DNA of 64,000 nucleotides, from assembly GCF_000524195.1 (NCBI RefSeq), contig NW_020170385.1, positions 1,381,898-1,445,897 on the forward strand, given 5' to 3'. How positions within the stretch are numbered: the first letter of the stretch is position 1; every line of letters begins with the position of its first letter. The notes below the pieces were generated by a model. That model had not been told where the DNA came from and made no database searches. It was given only the letters and a program-made list of their open reading frames with translations. A program made the translations under genes and the position numbers. Shown here piece by piece: positions 12,001-24,800 of this stretch. The stretch is from Echinococcus granulosus. Its lineage: Eukaryota > Platyhelminthes > Cestoda > Cyclophyllidea > Taeniidae.

Positions 12001-15000
12001 AAAGGAAACGTACGACTTTATACAAGATCCATAAGTTGAGTGGAAATAGTGAACGCACACCTTGTCGTATCTTTTGAGAAACGCAGAGATATTGTGCCGT
12101 GTGTAGGGTATGGTCTACATCGAGGTTTGTACAGATGTTTCAGAGGTCTTACAGCTGTTTTACTCATGATTTTGTGTAATCAACGCAACACGAAATAGGA
12201 AATACTAAGATAACTTGATTTCTTTGTATTGACAAATGTATAATGTGATCTACGGATGCACAGACACCGCATGGCTTAAAGTCGTGAAACATTCAAAAAC
12301 GCGACGAGCTGCCAAACACGCATTGAAAACAACCTAGATTCCGAAACATTTCAACAGACAACGTGAAAATTAGTAAAACCCCGAAGTCATGTTGATGAAA
12401 TACAGAACCAAGCATGGAGTGCAGCAAACCCGCCTTAGATATGAGGCAAAGTCGCGTGATAAGAATCCAATTATGGAACAAAATCTGCGATTACCAGTTT
12501 TTATCATGAAATATAATAGAGATGCAGGAGGCCTACTTCTTTAAAAGTAAAACAGAATATACAATAAGATCAAGGGCAGTAGAAAAACGGAGTAGCACAA
12601 CAAATGAGACTATGCAGTAACGAGTTGACTTTAATCATAAAATTTTGTACCATTCATAATAAGATTTGTTCTTTGCAGTGTTAAGGCTCCCGGATCCCTT
12701 GAACGCATGGAAAAATGATGTTTGAAAGGACTAGTTTCCTGTAGCTTCGGGAACAGCCTCAATGACGTCTGAAACGGAAAATAGAAATGTGCATTTTAAC
12801 AGTCATCCGGACACAGTGAAACGGTGATAGCGAATGCTACCAATTTGAACTATATCAATTAGTACCCAAAAATAATCATAAGTTACCTAAGTTCTTGGAG
12901 ATTCAGTGTGATTTCGTATTCTGCAGTAAACTAGTTCAAAAGAGGCTATCCTACTAACTTACAAGTTTATGAAAGACATGCATGGCAGATCACATAGATA
13001 AATAATCGAGAGCATAATTGATAATAGTTATTACTGGAGTAGAAAGAGTAAGAGTCAGGAATCAATTAAAAGTACTACATTTCAACAAACCATCTCCAGC
13101 TATTCTCTCATAAATTGTAAGAATAAGAAATTAGAGCTGCGATTGGAAATGTGAAGGCATAGAAGGATCTTATAATTGCAACATACACAAATCCTTTTAC
13201 AAAAGATGTCGGCAAAACAGAACTGAAATGAAGGTGAATTTTGGGACAATTTATAATTTTTTTGAATAAAGAAATCTTTTCAGGAGATCGAGCACTATTA
13301 AGAGAATGGATCTTTAAGGAGCTTGAACAAAGAACACTCAACCGTATCGCGAACAGACATCATTTTGGCTGGGAAGGTGTCAAACAGAGTAAGCTTAGGC
13401 GTTCTTCATAATCAAAAGCAGCTACTGCAAAATAGAAATTGCAGGAAACGAGAAAATTAGTCCCAAATTTAATTAATGAGGGAACAATTACGATTAAAAA
13501 GAAGGGCAAATACAATAAAATCTGCAATATAGATATCGTTTGCCACGAAACGGAGAAAGTAATAACATTTGCCTTAAAATGAAATTCGTTAATTTATGGG
13601 GAATAGTTATGAAGGTACATAGAGGCCACTGTAAAACAATATAATTTCATGCAAAAAGAAAGCACGACCAAAAGCGGATAAAGCAGATTCCATAAATATG
13701 GTAAATTCCTGTATGTCCCTTCAAGCACTGCATAAAAATACGCTTGTTCATGTTTACTAAGATTTTGGAGAATCATTCATTGATTGTCGTGGTAAAGGAG
13801 CACTACATGTCGAACTATGATTTCCACAAATAAACTTTTTTTTAGCTAAATGTTACTTCGAATCAATTTTGTAGAAAAAAGCACCCAAACTGAGCAAGAA
13901 CACCAAAGTGGTATTCATCCAAAGAGGTGCAGAACAATCGGGTTACAGAGTAGTCTCTACCCAGAGAAGTTATGTGGTGCACAAGTCTTTAGTTTTATAG
14001 ATATGCGGAGTTGAAAGTTTGAAATGCTATTTGGAAGTAATTTGGGCAATCGAAAAAAAAACAACGAATGCAGGTTAGTGAAGTTAAAAAGCCTTTGAAC
14101 CGTCACAAATGCGGACATTTGAGAACCAAATGGAATCAATTCCCTGTCAGTTTGTGGAGCAGTTGATTTACCTGCAAGAAGCGATACCTGTGACTCGATT
14201 GAAATGGAAGTTTGCAGCTACACCCAAGGCGACTCAATACATTCAGCAGGGAAAACCAACCTGACGCTCAATGAGGGAAGGACTGGCACGGGGTCGAGGA
14301 ATGGCGCCGCTCCCGAGTTTCGGTGGGATTGCACCCTTATCAGGCCCAATTTCAAATGGAACTATGGTTCCGTTATCCATCTTGGCCTCCGAGACGTGAG
14401 ATTTAGATGGAGCCTCGGCAGGGTGGTCAACAACAATCGCAGATTGGGGATCAAGAAGACGTTCAGAAAGACTAGTCTTTAATTATCAAACAACAATAAA
14501 GAATATATTATGCCAGATCAGCCTTTTCATCAAAGCGTAAAAGTGATAAGTTTGGGAATCTGGTTATAAACCAAATGAATAGCTTTATTTAGTAATGATT
14601 TCTTGTGATGATGACCAGAATACCTAATCAATAAACACTTTACCAGGAAAAAAACAGGATAAATCTCCAGAGCGAAACAGAGGAATAATAAACTATTTAA
14701 TTTATACATTATTTTAAAAATTAAATGATGAGGAATTTCTAATAATAAAATCCCCATTGTTACAATAGTATGGCGTGAAATTGCGTAGTAAGCGCCAAAT
14801 TAACGTCCAGGTTGCATTTGGGCGGTATTAACAAAAACACGTTTAAGACTCAGCATCGGCTTTTAAAACTAGCCGGCAATTGCCTAGGTTACCTAACAAG
14901 GAATGTACAAATAATATGACAATGAAGGATAGAAAGTGCTAAACATTATAAACGATTTCGGACCCACTAACAAAAGTCCTGTTACTGTTAATTCGAAATA

Positions 15001-16499
15001 AGGATCTGATCCCACGACGGAAACAATTTTCAACCCTACGAAAAAGAACGTTAGAGCCTAATGAGTGAGCTGATAAATTGTGATGAATACAAGCTTCTCA
15101 CCAATATATTATCAATAGGTTTCCCGGGTCGAACAGCAAATAAACAATGTGAAACTCGGGTTATAACTTATAAATGGACACTTTGGCTAGGGCATTTCGG
15201 AAAGCGAACAATTACTAAGCTCAAAGTATTTTTTAGTGAGCAATGGATCAATTTAGTAGTTCTTTCGAGTTTTTAGATTACGTGGACAAAGAAGCGTTAG
15301 TTAGATGCTCAGCGTTTACAACTGCAAGAAGAGCTCAAATGAGTGAGTGACTGGTAATGCATAAATTATAATCTCAAGTCCCTCCAGTGCGTTGACCAAT
15401 ACAAGCAGCAAACTACGACAAAAAGCATTGAATGAGAAAGCATTTCGGAACCAACATAAAATGTGATGGGTTAAACTGATTAGCACTGACAGAAAATGTA
15501 TCTATTTCGTTATTGTTCGCTAGGTTTCGACACGTCGTTGTTCCAAAACGCCAACGACAATTGTTCCGATCCTATGCATTCCTGTGAGAAATATCCGTTT
15601 TTTAAGGCGGTTTAACGGGAACATGCATAAAATGCGTAATGTTCATACAAATATGTAACGATGCACACCTGACGGAAGGAACTCATTCGGACGAAAGTTC
15701 CATCTTCGTTAGCATAAGTAGCCTGCACCGCATCGCGTTCGCGCTTCTGTTTCCTTTCAAGACAAATGGCGAATGCACAGCCAACCGCATGTGACAAACG
15801 TTCGCCCTATTTTGTAAAAAGAAACATTGGTTATGCCATCTATTCTTCAAGTAAAGTAGCATTTGTAATAAGTGATAAACACAAGGATGACAAAGGGTTA
15901 AGTAGTTGCCGAGCCGCAATAAACTAACAAGGAAGAAAGAAAATCGAGATCTAGGATAAAATTTGATAGCAATGACCCACCGACTCCTTAATAGCTAGAA
16001 ACGCATGGCACATCCACCGACGAGTCGCCCCATCACGGCAAATATAGGCAAAACCCTTATCATGACCACGGTCAGGAGCACAAAAAGATACCTTCTCGAT
16101 GGTTTGATCAACAATCAAGTGCTAGTTTGCATTTTTTAAATTAATACCAACTTACTTTGCTAATCTCATCAGAGACTCGTAACGCATCGCCACTAACATA
16201 CAGAAGAGCTCGTTGGGTTTTTCTCTAGAAACAAGTATAGATGCAAGCATGCAATACTTTAGATTTCCGAAGTGCTTTTATGGCTTCCTCACAGACCTGC
16301 ATACCTCGAGACTCAAAGACCTCAATACAACCAAGATACTGGGAGTAATTTTGCATAGAAGGCTTACTTTGACTTGAAAGCTACAGGAACCTTCCTTGAT
16401 TTTCCTTTCATCTTCAATCCAAAGTTGAGGTCTAGATGATTCGGTGGTTTCGGGCTCTTTCTTCTTGCGTACGCTGAGGGATTTGCGAAACCTATCCAT
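9086..16499 (-). CDS. NUMB: Numb, endocytic adaptor and Notch antagonist (complete)
   Basis: Ten exons in transcript order: 16499-16368, 16338-16258, 16224-16156, 16121-15981, 15806-15669, 14476-14261, 12768-12651, 11797-11415, 10802-10472 and 9375-9086. Phases close exactly to 632 residues; human NUMB is 651. Numb is a membrane-associated cell-fate determinant that binds the Notch and adaptor machinery. The PTB domain (about residues 25-187) is nearly verbatim to human: [22 protein letters not shown], then [20 protein letters not shown]. The start MDRFRKSL matches MNKLRQSF, including Ser7. Ser279 in [10 protein letters not shown] matches the second atypical-PKC site, Ser276 of human. The tail has [11 protein letters not shown] (exon 8), [12 protein letters not shown] and a final TNPF (exon 10): two DPF motifs for alpha-adaptin and one NPF for EH domains. 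A Gln run follows the first DPF. Introns 1-3 are only 29, 33 and 34 bp. The least certain junctions are exon 7 to 8 (phase 1) and the exon 8 donor. Confidence 0.95.
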
Positions 16500-17415
16500 T
16501 TGAGATGACTTAGGAGCTACAAGGTAACAGTTCATGTATCAAATCCATACACAACCAATTCGAATAGGTTATAAGTGAAATTTGAGGCGACTTTTGGCTT
16601 AGAAACCGTAGAATTGCAATGGCACACAATTACTGTCACTAATAAAATGCAGCATCCGAAGCTTCCACATGTCAATTCCATAAGCTTAAACAAATTAAGC
16701 TCGCTTGAAAATGTTTACAGTAATCAAAACCTTTAAAAACTTTATTTGTGTAAAACTTTTAAAAAACCTATTATTTTGAAAATTTACTCAGTTTAGTGGC
16801 CTAAAATACTGAATATTACGTTTGCCACAATTTGTAGAAATATTCGTACGGCCTTGGATTAGAAATAAGCAACCTTTAGATGATTCTCCCTAAAAAAACC
16901 TAAATGTAAGTTTGCAAACTCCCGTATGGTGTTTATTTTGTCTTAACAGCAAATTTTAATAAGCCCTATGCATCGTAATTGGAATTGGTGGCGTCAAATT
17001 TGGATCATTGTTAAACATATTCTCGGTAAAAGTGCTTAACTCGATGTTGTATCAGCATATGCTCATTAAGGACCTCGAAGTTAATAAGATAAAGCACCAG
17101 TAATTACATGGCCTTCTAATATTATGCAATCAAGATCCTACTCTCACTTCCGCAAAGACTTCCCTGAGAAACGAAGTAGCGAAAATACTGAAGCAGAATA
17201 TGCATTAACAGAGCACAGATGGAGTAGAAGCTACCAGTATGGCTTAAAAGCCTTGTCCTCCAATGCTCGACTAAACGAAAAGAAAAGATTAACATACAAT
17301 CCAAATATTACATAGTTACGACTGCAACGCCTCGAGCCATCCAATAAATTCTAGTAAAATAAGGTAGTACGGAATAATGTATAGTGTCACCAGAGTCAAA
17401 TACACTGTAAAGCAA
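16500..17415. other. NUMB upstream region
   Basis: It should contain the NUMB promoter and 5' UTR. A possible acceptor (ttgtag) lies about 20 bases upstream of the start codon, so a 5' UTR exon may sit further right. At about 17150-17260 there is a third, strongly diverged relative of element B (TTCCCTGAGAAACGAAG, then GAAGCTACCAGTATGGCTT). Confidence 0.4.
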
Positions 17416-17538
17416 TGTATCACACCAATAAAAATCCCAAATTTTCTTTCATACTTCAAATCCACATTCCCCTTTGCCAACCTCCTGCGTCGACAATCAC
17501 AGTATAGTCAGTGGTTCAAAAATCACCCATCAGCTGAG
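17416..17538 (+). repeat. Interspersed repeat A, copy 2 (empty site for element B)
   Basis: Reverse complement of 6976-7036 plus 7237-7296 without the element B insertion; the junction reads through a single GTTG (here CAAC). It runs into an N gap on its right. Confidence 0.8.
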
Positions 17539-17638
17539 NNNNNNNNNNNNNNNNNNNNNNNNNNNNNNNNNNNNNNNNNNNNNNNNNNNNNNNNNNNNNN
17601 NNNNNNNNNNNNNNNNNNNNNNNNNNNNNNNNNNNNNN
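17539..17638. other. Assembly gap, 100 N
   Basis: Exactly 100 N, abutting repeat A copy 2. Confidence 0.95.
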
Positions 17639-18880
17639 TTTATGCATAATCCACGAGACTGGATTTTCCCAACTTTAAGCACTTGTTGATGCAAAGTACC
17701 AAATCCCCACACTGCGGCATTTGTGCGTTGGTGCATTTAATACCTTAAGCACAACATCATTCTAAATATGTAAGCCGTACTATTGTATCAAATTTAAGAT
17801 GTCTGTTTACACGTTTGAGTAGTCGTATATTTAAGCCACATATGGCATTTTTCGCACTGTAAATGGCTATGAACCTCTGTAACCAATGGTTTACTAAAAC
17901 CAGTCTGTCTATTTGCCTCACTGGGCATTTAAACATGGGGTCCTTATGTCTTCTTGTTTCGTACCTCTATTTTGGTAGCATTGCCATGTTTATGGCCTTT
18001 TAACTTTCCTACGCTTTTAAAATAAAAATATTATTATACCGACATGGTATATTGCGACTCCAGAAAAGATCCGGACGCTACAACTGACCCATTTGATGGG
18101 GTTACAATTTGCAGCCTATTTTTAACTGGGAATTATCCCCGCTTTAAAACCTGAACAATGGTCTTGTTTAAAATGTCTAAGTGACTGAAAAATGTTTTTG
18201 GATCGGTCATTTGACTGTTTTCCTGTTCTCGAATCAATGCGAAGTTTGTTTATGTCAGTTGTATAGATACGTATTTGGATCGCAAATGACGAGTAAATGT
18301 GCGGCTTGGAAAAGGTATCCCTCCCTTCTGTTAATAATAAATGAGGACATGAGTGTTTAACAAGCGAAACCCAACTTAACTATGCTCTGCAAAAGGGTAC
18401 ATGTCTAATGTGAGTTCACCTGAGAAAGGGCGATGTTATGTTACTCACAAGGTCAAAGTTACTTCGAGAAAATGGGCATGTGATATGCCGGATCAAGAAA
18501 ATTGAGCAATCATAATTTACTTGGGGAATAACTCTCTTAAGTCATTGTGCCTTCCGAAATCACGTGTTTGCAGAAACGAAATAGGCAGTATCAGCACTAT
18601 CACAATCAAATCAATGAAAGCATGGAGGGATTGGTAATGAGGTTCAACTCAGTTTATAGGGTCTAGAAGGGCATAAAAGAGAAAAGCTTCTTGTGCTTGA
18701 GGGCCGAAGCTATTGCAGTTAATTCAATGGTGATATAGCAACTATAAATGCAGGCATTAAGCATTGTTAACAGACCTAAGAGACCCCCAACAAAGCAAAC
18801 TGAGAAACGTAAGGAAAAATATAACGTGAAAACACCTATAGTGACGTGGATGTGTAGGGTTTAAGCGACAGTTGCTTTGG
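17639..18880. other. Spacer between the KY-like gene and the gap
   Basis: No coding exon recognised. It contains the 3' flank of the KY-like gene; I see no clear polyadenylation signal within the first 100 bases after its stop. Confidence 0.4.
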
Positions 18881-21800
18881 TCAGCGATGGCCCTTGGCTG
18901 CTGCAGCCTCCTCAGCAGCCTCGCGCTTTTCGATCTTTTCGGGGAATTCGCCCGCCGTGGCGCCGATGTACGGCGCCTCGGCAGCGCTTAGACGCAGTGG
19001 GGCGTCGATCAGGTAAGTAAAGACGAGTGGAATAGAGCCTGTGATGTTCTGCTCCATTGGCACGGCATAGAGGTACAGCTTGTAGAAGGAACCACCCTTC
19101 GGTATTCGAATGAGCAAGTTGACCACCTGACTTGGTATATCTCTACTCAATGTACTGGACCTGTCTCCAGGTTGTGGTTCTTCGTCTTCGAGAGCATTTG
19201 CTTTCTGCAGCAGATAGCCCGTTACGTCCTACAATGCAGTGTCATTTATGTTATTAACAGCATACAAGCAAAACAGCGTCCACTAAAAATAAGTATTTTA
19301 TTTCAGTTTTTCAATAAATAGCAAAATTAGTGTTAATTTCTTGCTGAGACAATTGTACATGCAAATTTCGTCTCAGAAGTAGTTATATTTCCATCACTAA
19401 AACATTACTTGTTACAATTTTCATCCGTTAACGTGAATAATGTTCCAATAATCGTCAATTGAACAATTGAAATGGAATGTATTGTTTGTCAAAATACTAA
19501 TGATAACATTTGCCTACAAAGATGTTACAACTTTCCACTTATTATATGATTGAGTGTTTTCAGCCTTGTGAATTTAAAGCTAGAATGATATGTCAAATTA
19601 CCTCCTCTTCATCTCCAGAAATGTCCACAAGTTGGCTTATAAGGCAAACCTTCTGTTGTTCTGGCAATCCTAGTATGATTTGAAGATCACAGGCCTCCCT
19701 GTCTACTGGTCGGGAGCCTTGCTCTTCCTCAGGGTTCGTCTCTATCGGTTGTGAGGGTTCTTTACCCGGTTCAGTTGCCTCCGCCTGCTGCGAATGAATG
19801 CCCTGGGAGCCCATAAAACGCTGCAGAATCTGCGACTTGTTTTTTAGCCTCAGCAAGCGCTCTGAGCCTGTCCGTCCCGCCGTCCGCACTCGCACTAGTG
19901 GGTCAGGATGGCTGAGTGTGCGGAAACCAAGATTCTGCCATGTGTTGTCCTGTGGACCGAGATTTATTGTAGCCAAGCGGCTGAGAAGTGGGGCTGAGAG
20001 AGGTTTTCCCGCCTCTGCCTCAATGAGAAATTGCCAGGCCTAAAACAGAACGGTTGTTTGGTATACTGACCTTCCTGTTTTAGAAATAGCAAATTCCACT
20101 AAATTGGGTTTAATATCCTAACTAGACCGTAACCTTGGATTCCCTGTACCACGCTAACGACAGAGTAAACTGGCTGTGGAGTATTTATGTAATTAAGGGA
20201 TCAAAGGAAGTGGGCAACAAATGAGTTTTCTTCAGACGTGACAACCTACAGAAGGCCCAATTAACCCACTAGATTGGTGTACTTCATTTAAGCGCATATC
20301 ATTTGTTAGTGTTGCCAAAATAGATGTGGGTTTCTGAAAAATAATGAACCCTTAAATACTTTTAACTATATTTTGTTAAATATACGCTGGTATCGAAGGC
20401 AATCATATACGAAGAATGGCACAAATTAGACTAAGTATGCGTGTCATAGTGATTTCAGGTAAATGCCCGAAATTCGCACTTCAACAAAAATGGCATTTAT
20501 TTGAAGTTATTTTTATTCTACGTATGATTAATCAATTTCGGTAAAGTGGGTAAACCATTTGGATAGAAATAACAGATATTGCATTTCACAAAAGCCAGCG
20601 TAGGATGAACGTCGAAATGAATTCGCTTAGGAACGGTAAATTGTAAGCAGAAACAAATGTTTTCGCCTGTAATTATGAGAAAGATCTGAACTTTACAGTA
20701 GCTGAAAATGCTACTTGTTAACTTTTGATTTAGATTAGAAAAACAGCAGGAGTTATGCTTATTGTAGGAAAGAATTATCAAAATCCTATCAAGTAATTAC
20801 GAAGATATGACGCATGAAATTATTTACCCAAATTATCATTCCCAAAAATTTTCGGCTGTTGAAAGTCTGCTGATGGATTCAAGAATTCGCTACGCCAGCA
20901 AAAGAAACCGAAGCACTCCCTTCCATCAATTCCTGAATTAGCGTAAATGTGTGCGGAGATTAGGGGCAACAAGCAAGCATTTTCAGCTGTTTCGAAAATC
21001 AAATTAAATGCGCAGATTCCCATAAAGATCCTGGGTGTTCGCAATGAAAGTTAAACTCTGCATGTTGCTATCGCCATTATTTACAAGCAAAGTTATATGG
21101 AAAATTGCTTTCAAAATCAGTAGTTTTGAAATCACAGACTAGTACCATAAGAACAGAAACATAAAACATTTGTTGCATACAACACAAGCTATGAAAGTGA
21201 AACACCTAGAAAATAAGACAACTTTATATACCAGCAAATTTGCCGTTTGAAGAACCGTGGAAAGTAATACTGACAAACAAAAGTACAATAAGGACTTGTT
21301 TATTCATCAGTTGAGTCCATTAAAAGCTCGCAACTGAGATTTCGGAGTGAAAAAGTCACATAAATTACCGATTTATCCACGTTAGTGTTAGTTTTGGCAC
21401 GGTCAATTGGACATTTGAATAGGTTGGCACTTCCTAATTACGATACATTATTGCCACTGATGGATGATTTTAATAATATAGCTTCAATGTATTGTTGCTA
21501 ACAGACATACACGTTTTTTTCTACTTTGGGTGCAGTTTATTTTTCATACCTTTGTGGTTTGTAGTGTTAGAGCAATTTGATTTGTATTATCTTCAGAGGA
21601 ATAAATAATCCAAGTCACGAGCCATCCTACGGGGTTTAATAAATGTAAATGCTAAATTACTGACTCAGGAGCAAGTTGCCGTATGTGCAATCTAACCTAT
21701 GTTCATCAACGAAACAGTATGATTGAAATTCTCAAGTCTGCAGTCTTAAGCGCGCTTTCAATGAGTGAAGCTAAATATTTTAATGGCAATGTCACAAACC

Positions 21801-24800
21801 GTTTTTTCCTCAAACCCGCCACCGCATGTCATTATTACATTCATGTAAGTTCAGAAAAGGCGGCATTACTTGATACCATCGTATCGGCGCATTACACATC
21901 TCACGGGAATGGGAGGCGTTAGCAGTGGGGCTGATTTCCGAGTAATAGCATTTTACGCAAATGGCCTGCATACTTAAAGCTTTTATTTAGTCCGGACGTC
22001 ACTCAGCTATCGAGCAAATTACGTAGTGTTACTATTTAACGCCTAACTTCTCCTTGATGGAGAAGCAGAGTAGGCAGCGAAAGGGGAGGAAGAAGGATAC
22101 GGAAGCAGGGACGCACTAGGTGGTAGGCTGTGGGTTCGTCAGAGTCGGACGGTGCGGCGTACACTTCGAGGGCGTACTCGCCGGGCTCGGGTAGGTAGGC
22201 ATTAAGGACTGACATAGGGACGCAGGGACCCGTTCCTGTGAGCACCGACACACCTGTCGTCGGCACAGACGCCTCAATGTCTCTCAGGAGAATGCAATTC
22301 TCTAGCAGCTCCGGTTTAACTGAAAGCGACTTTAGGCGAGCTGTAAGACGGGGTATGCGATTCTCCTGCAACATAAAAGTGTCTTCGAACTATATCATTT
22401 TGCATATAAATTATTTAAAGGATTAGAGAAACTGAAAGGGCGCTTAGAAGAAGCTTGGATTAGCAACGTATCTTTTTGCAAAAACAGTTGCCAAATGCTA
22501 CTGGTTTTTTTTCTGATAAAATTAGATTCTCTCAATCCTTCATAATCGAGAAAATCAGGCTTACCACAGAGATGCGGCTGTTTTATTCCTAAAATTATTC
22601 AAATACACCTTAGCTTGGACACTTTCCCAACTTTGTATTTTGCATTTACTAAATAGGTAACAAAAAGCAGAAATCATTTAAAAAATTCTGAAATAAATAT
22701 TGCATTGCAAGCACACTGCGGAGTTCCTTCAAAATAATGAATTAATACTCATAAAGTTAGCCTAAAGTGAGAAACGATCGAGAAATGGAACGTTGTTAGG
22801 CGATTTCATTGAAAATCGTGTTTTGGCAGGTTCGTCGTTACCAAAGTATCATTTCGATTGAATGTCGTTATAATTTAACCAACAGGTCAGAATGTTAGCC
22901 ATCATTTTATATCATTAATGGCTGAAGAAACTTGGATGCCACGGTCTGTAGAAAAAGTGGTTCGCGCGTGTATTCAGAGGTAAAAATAGAACCCTACAAG
23001 GCCAAATCGATGGCTAGGCTTGCCGTGTCTTCCAATCCTCATACTGACAGTCGTTTCCCTCTCAGTCCCTCGCTCCTGCCCTGTACGGCGAGGTGAATTT
23101 GTAACAACCAGAAGTAGTTTCGCCTTATTCAGTAATCACTAACCATTTATTTAAGACTTTGCGTAAACGATTGAACAGAATTGACGCAAGAGATCATTCT
23201 AAGGAATTTGGAAATCTTTTTTTTGAGATTTTTATTTTCTAATAACTTCTTGGCCAGTTAAAAATTGTAATAACTGTCTCGTTTATTAAGTGGCAATGAG
23301 ATGCCTCACTGCAAACATTCATGATAACTTGTCAAAAGGAATATGGCTAATAAAATTTGTGGAATGTAAAAGGTTTCGCAAATCACATTTAGTAAAATGC
23401 AGAAGACAGAAGTCCTATTAAATGGAGTGTTCCAGCTGATGACGCGAAAAAAGACAGCCGAAAAGCTTTGAATGATATGGAAGTAATTAAACAGGCTTCT
23501 CTTACAAACCTTCGATTTAACTATTTGTTCTGGTCAAGTAGAAGTTAGAGTTATAACATTGATTTTACTTATTTTTTCTGCGAATTCAGTGGTTTTTCGG
23601 TACTTCCTTTATGTTGGGGTGATTTTGGTGAGAGAACGACCGCAATGGAGGATAATTACGTGACTTACGATTTCAGCAGCAACGAAGCGTATTTCGACAG
23701 TTCCCTTGGGACTTTTAATGAGGGGAGGGAGTCCCCGCGGCAGTGTCTCAAGGCCGTACTCAGAGGCCTTCTCGGTAGGGCCGTAATTTGCCTGCGCGGT
23801 AGGCGGGAAGGGCAAGGCAGATAGAGAACCACCCTCCCCCTCCTTCCCCCTCGCTGTGACTCGATACTCGCAGACGTCAGAAAAGAGCTACAATGGGCAA
23901 ACTCAATATCTCAAGTCTTGCATTTTACAACCAGTACCCACCGATTCTAATCCGCGAAAAGTTTTGACCTACACGAAAAATCGTAACCTTTTCCACTTGT
24001 AAATTACAATCGTCAAAATCGCACACGTTGCACCCCGCTTTGCGCTTCATAGTATCAATATAATACAGTTATTTGCTGAACCATTTAAAATGACATGACG
24101 AATTTCAACCAAAATCTAGTTGTTAATTGCTGGAAAAGTGTTATTAACAAAAATGACAAGTATTTTATCTGAAAACGTGAAATGGTGTAAAATAATCTGC
24201 TCTAAAATCAATGAGGAGGCAAGGTGGATAAACTTATTTTGAAAATTAGTTAGTGATAGTCACCCCGAGAAGTTCTTCAGGCTCCAAAACTGCAGCATTG
24301 TAATTACACAAAAACTGCGCATCTCATCGCTCCTGTAGCGTTGATCTAAGAGGAAGTTACTATATAATGACTGAAGTAGCTCAATGAAACGTATAAAGTC
24401 CGTACTGATTTGGAAACAGCCGTCCATTTTATGGTCTTGTACTTGAATTCAGGAAAACGTAGGTATTGATGTGTTTATTAGTCCACAGTGCGCAAGTGAT
24501 ATTTGCACTAATAAGAGATGTAAGCATTTTTATGTATCATATCGGATAATCCAAAAGTTATGCTCGTAAAAGCATGATTTCTTTCACTAATTCTATGCGC
24601 AATAATGTTTGTGGCCTCAATCAACGCCTTTTTTGAGACCTGGCTAGTTTGGCTGAGGCTTAGTTGCATCGGTGTCGCCCTTGATTCCAACCCTCTGATT
24701 TATGGCATTTGCTGAACGGACACCGGTTTGTATGCGTGTCTGTCGAGGTCGTAAGGTGTGATGAAATAAAAAATTCTGCTTGTGCGAAACGGATCCAGAT

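Noticed and set aside
14204..14482. 92-codon plus-strand ORF
   Set aside because: Antisense to NUMB exon 6, whose minus-strand reading matches the AIPR...R-Q segment of Numb.
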